Shown piece after piece: positions 63,225 through 64,000 of a stretch of DNA of 64,000 nucleotides. The position numbers and the translations under genes are program-made. The notes below the pieces were generated by a model. It was given only the letters and a program-made list of their open reading frames with translations, was not told the origin of the DNA and made no database searches. This DNA comes from Moniliella sp. 'wahieum' (taxonomy: Eukaryota > Basidiomycota > Moniliellomycetes > Moniliellales > Moniliellaceae). Each line of letters begins with the position of its first letter. Within the stretch, counting starts at the first letter, position 1. Location: assembly GCA_003971905.1 (NCBI GenBank), contig RSEE01000054.1, positions 1-64,000 of the forward strand, in the 5' to 3' direction.

Positions 63225-63285
63225 TAACTAGTCACTAGTCACTAGTCACTAGCCAGTCACTTGTCACATGTCACTAGTCACTTAG
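63225..63285. repeat. Heptad array, TCA+CTAG with drift to CTTG and CATG
   Basis: TAACTAG, three TCACTAG, CCAG, TCACTTG, TCACATG, TCACTAG, TCACTTAG. The longest CTAG array in the window. Confidence 0.96.
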
Positions 63286-64000
63286 GGGAAGCATGGCTGT
63301 GAGAGCTGCTACCCCGCCGTAGCCGCAGTCTCTCGCCAATGCTGCTGCGCATCGCCAGCTATTGTCTTCTGTTCCCACTGCTTCCAGAGTGGTACAGTGT
63401 CAATTGCATGTCAATATTCAATCGATTCTTTGACTCTTTTTGTGCATATATACCATTGCTTAAGGCGCTTATAAGGCCTAATTACTAACTGTTGCTTTTA
63501 TTATGGCCTGCGCCTGCTTATACAACTCGTGTACGACAGGGACCTAGAGCTAGTAATAGCTGTTGCTCGAGCGATAGGAAATGGTGTGTTGGTTTGGGGA
63601 GCTATTGATGGTGGCTTGGGCTTTTCTGTGCCTGGCTTTCTGAGGCCGGGGGGAAATCGGACAAAAAGGAAGGCAGATTGTGTCACGCGCGCCACTGGAC
63701 AAGAAGTGCTCTCGTTGGGCCACTTGTGTTGTGGCGTAGAAAGGTTTGATGGGCTCTGGACCAATGGTGGCCAGCTTAATGTTGTTTGAGCCGCGTATCG
63801 CAGGCCGTGGCACCGCCGTGGCCGGGGGGGCGCACGTCCTGGTTTTAGATATACTTTCTGAAGCGTTCCTACAGTTCATGCATTTTTGGTCCATTAGTAA
63901 CCATGCCGCCAAAAGCTCACATTGAACTGAGAGATCGATTGGAGAGTTGCCGCCAGGGAGGGCCAAGAAAGTTTTGCACGCGTGATCTAGCCCGAAACGA

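Larger units (their letters stand above)
61651..64000. other. Gene-poor, AT-richer right end of the window
   Basis: No conserved protein recognised. A 138-codon minus-strand frame (63550-63966) has balanced composition but no known motif. Arrays at 62845-62880, 63145-63162 and 63225-63285. Confidence 0.45.

Noticed and set aside
63225-63285. Could the heptad arrays be telomeric repeats?
   Set aside because: Telomeric units are G-rich and uniform (TTAGGG type); these are palindromic, interspersed and different at each locus.

Overview
The window looks like part of a fungal nuclear chromosome, most likely from a basidiomycete (smut- or yeast-like). The evidence is compact GC-rich genes, short introns (about 64-138 nt) with GTACGT, GTATGT or GTGCGT donors and GCTAAC-type branch sites, and fungus-specific proteins: ATG26-type sterol glucosyltransferase, WOPR regulator, KRE6/SKN1, membrane GH5 glucanase and a pigment-type multicopper oxidase. 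Nothing in the sequence fixes the species.

Layout. 0-5 kb: ATG26-like sterol glucosyltransferase (+) with a 361-bp almost pure purine tract near its end. 5.9-6.5 kb: Pam18/Tim14 J-protein (-). 7.4-9.6 kb: Gti1/Pac2 WOPR transcription factor (-), followed upstream by about 5.3 kb with no convincing gene but packed with short tandem repeats. 14.9-16.1 kb: unassigned protein (-). 17.5-20.1 kb: Dbp10 RNA helicase (+). 20.4-24.4 kb: Ubp12/USP4-type deubiquitinase (-). 24.6-26.5 kb: seipin (+). 28.1-30.9 kb: multicopper oxidase (+), five exons. 31.4-32.3 kb: 3' part of a LINE. 32.9-39.4 kb: Stt4 PI4-kinase (+). 40.5-42.5 kb: exo-beta-1,3-glucanase (-). 44.5-46.7 kb: N-myristoyltransferase (-). 47.5-49.9 kb: Kre6/Skn1 (-). 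51.9-53.4 kb: acyl-CoA dehydrogenase (-). 54.8-56.1 kb: F-BAR-like protein (-). 56.9-58.9 kb: Paf1 (-). 59.1-59.6 kb: mitochondrial ribosomal protein uS19m (+). 59.6-64 kb: gene-poor, with a second LINE tail in inverse orientation.

The genes are mostly unrelated housekeeping functions and do not form one pathway. Loose themes are membrane lipids (ATG26, seipin, STT4) and the cell wall (GH5 glucanase, KRE6).

Two window-wide observations matter most. First, nearly every conserved gene is broken by one-base frame changes, many at homopolymers inside invariant motifs (for example the GSGKT motif of Dbp10 and the HPD motif of Pam18). This looks like residual indel error in the assembly, not mass gene decay, so gene models here join several frames. 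Second, the intergenic DNA carries more than 25 short tandem arrays with a shared grammar: TGA (or TCA on the other strand) every seven bases, alternating with a four-base unit that is usually a palindrome and differs between loci (TCGA, AGCT, ACGT, TGCA, CTAG, CGCG, CATG, GTAC, GGCC). I do not recognise this family, and it is my main candidate for something undescribed.
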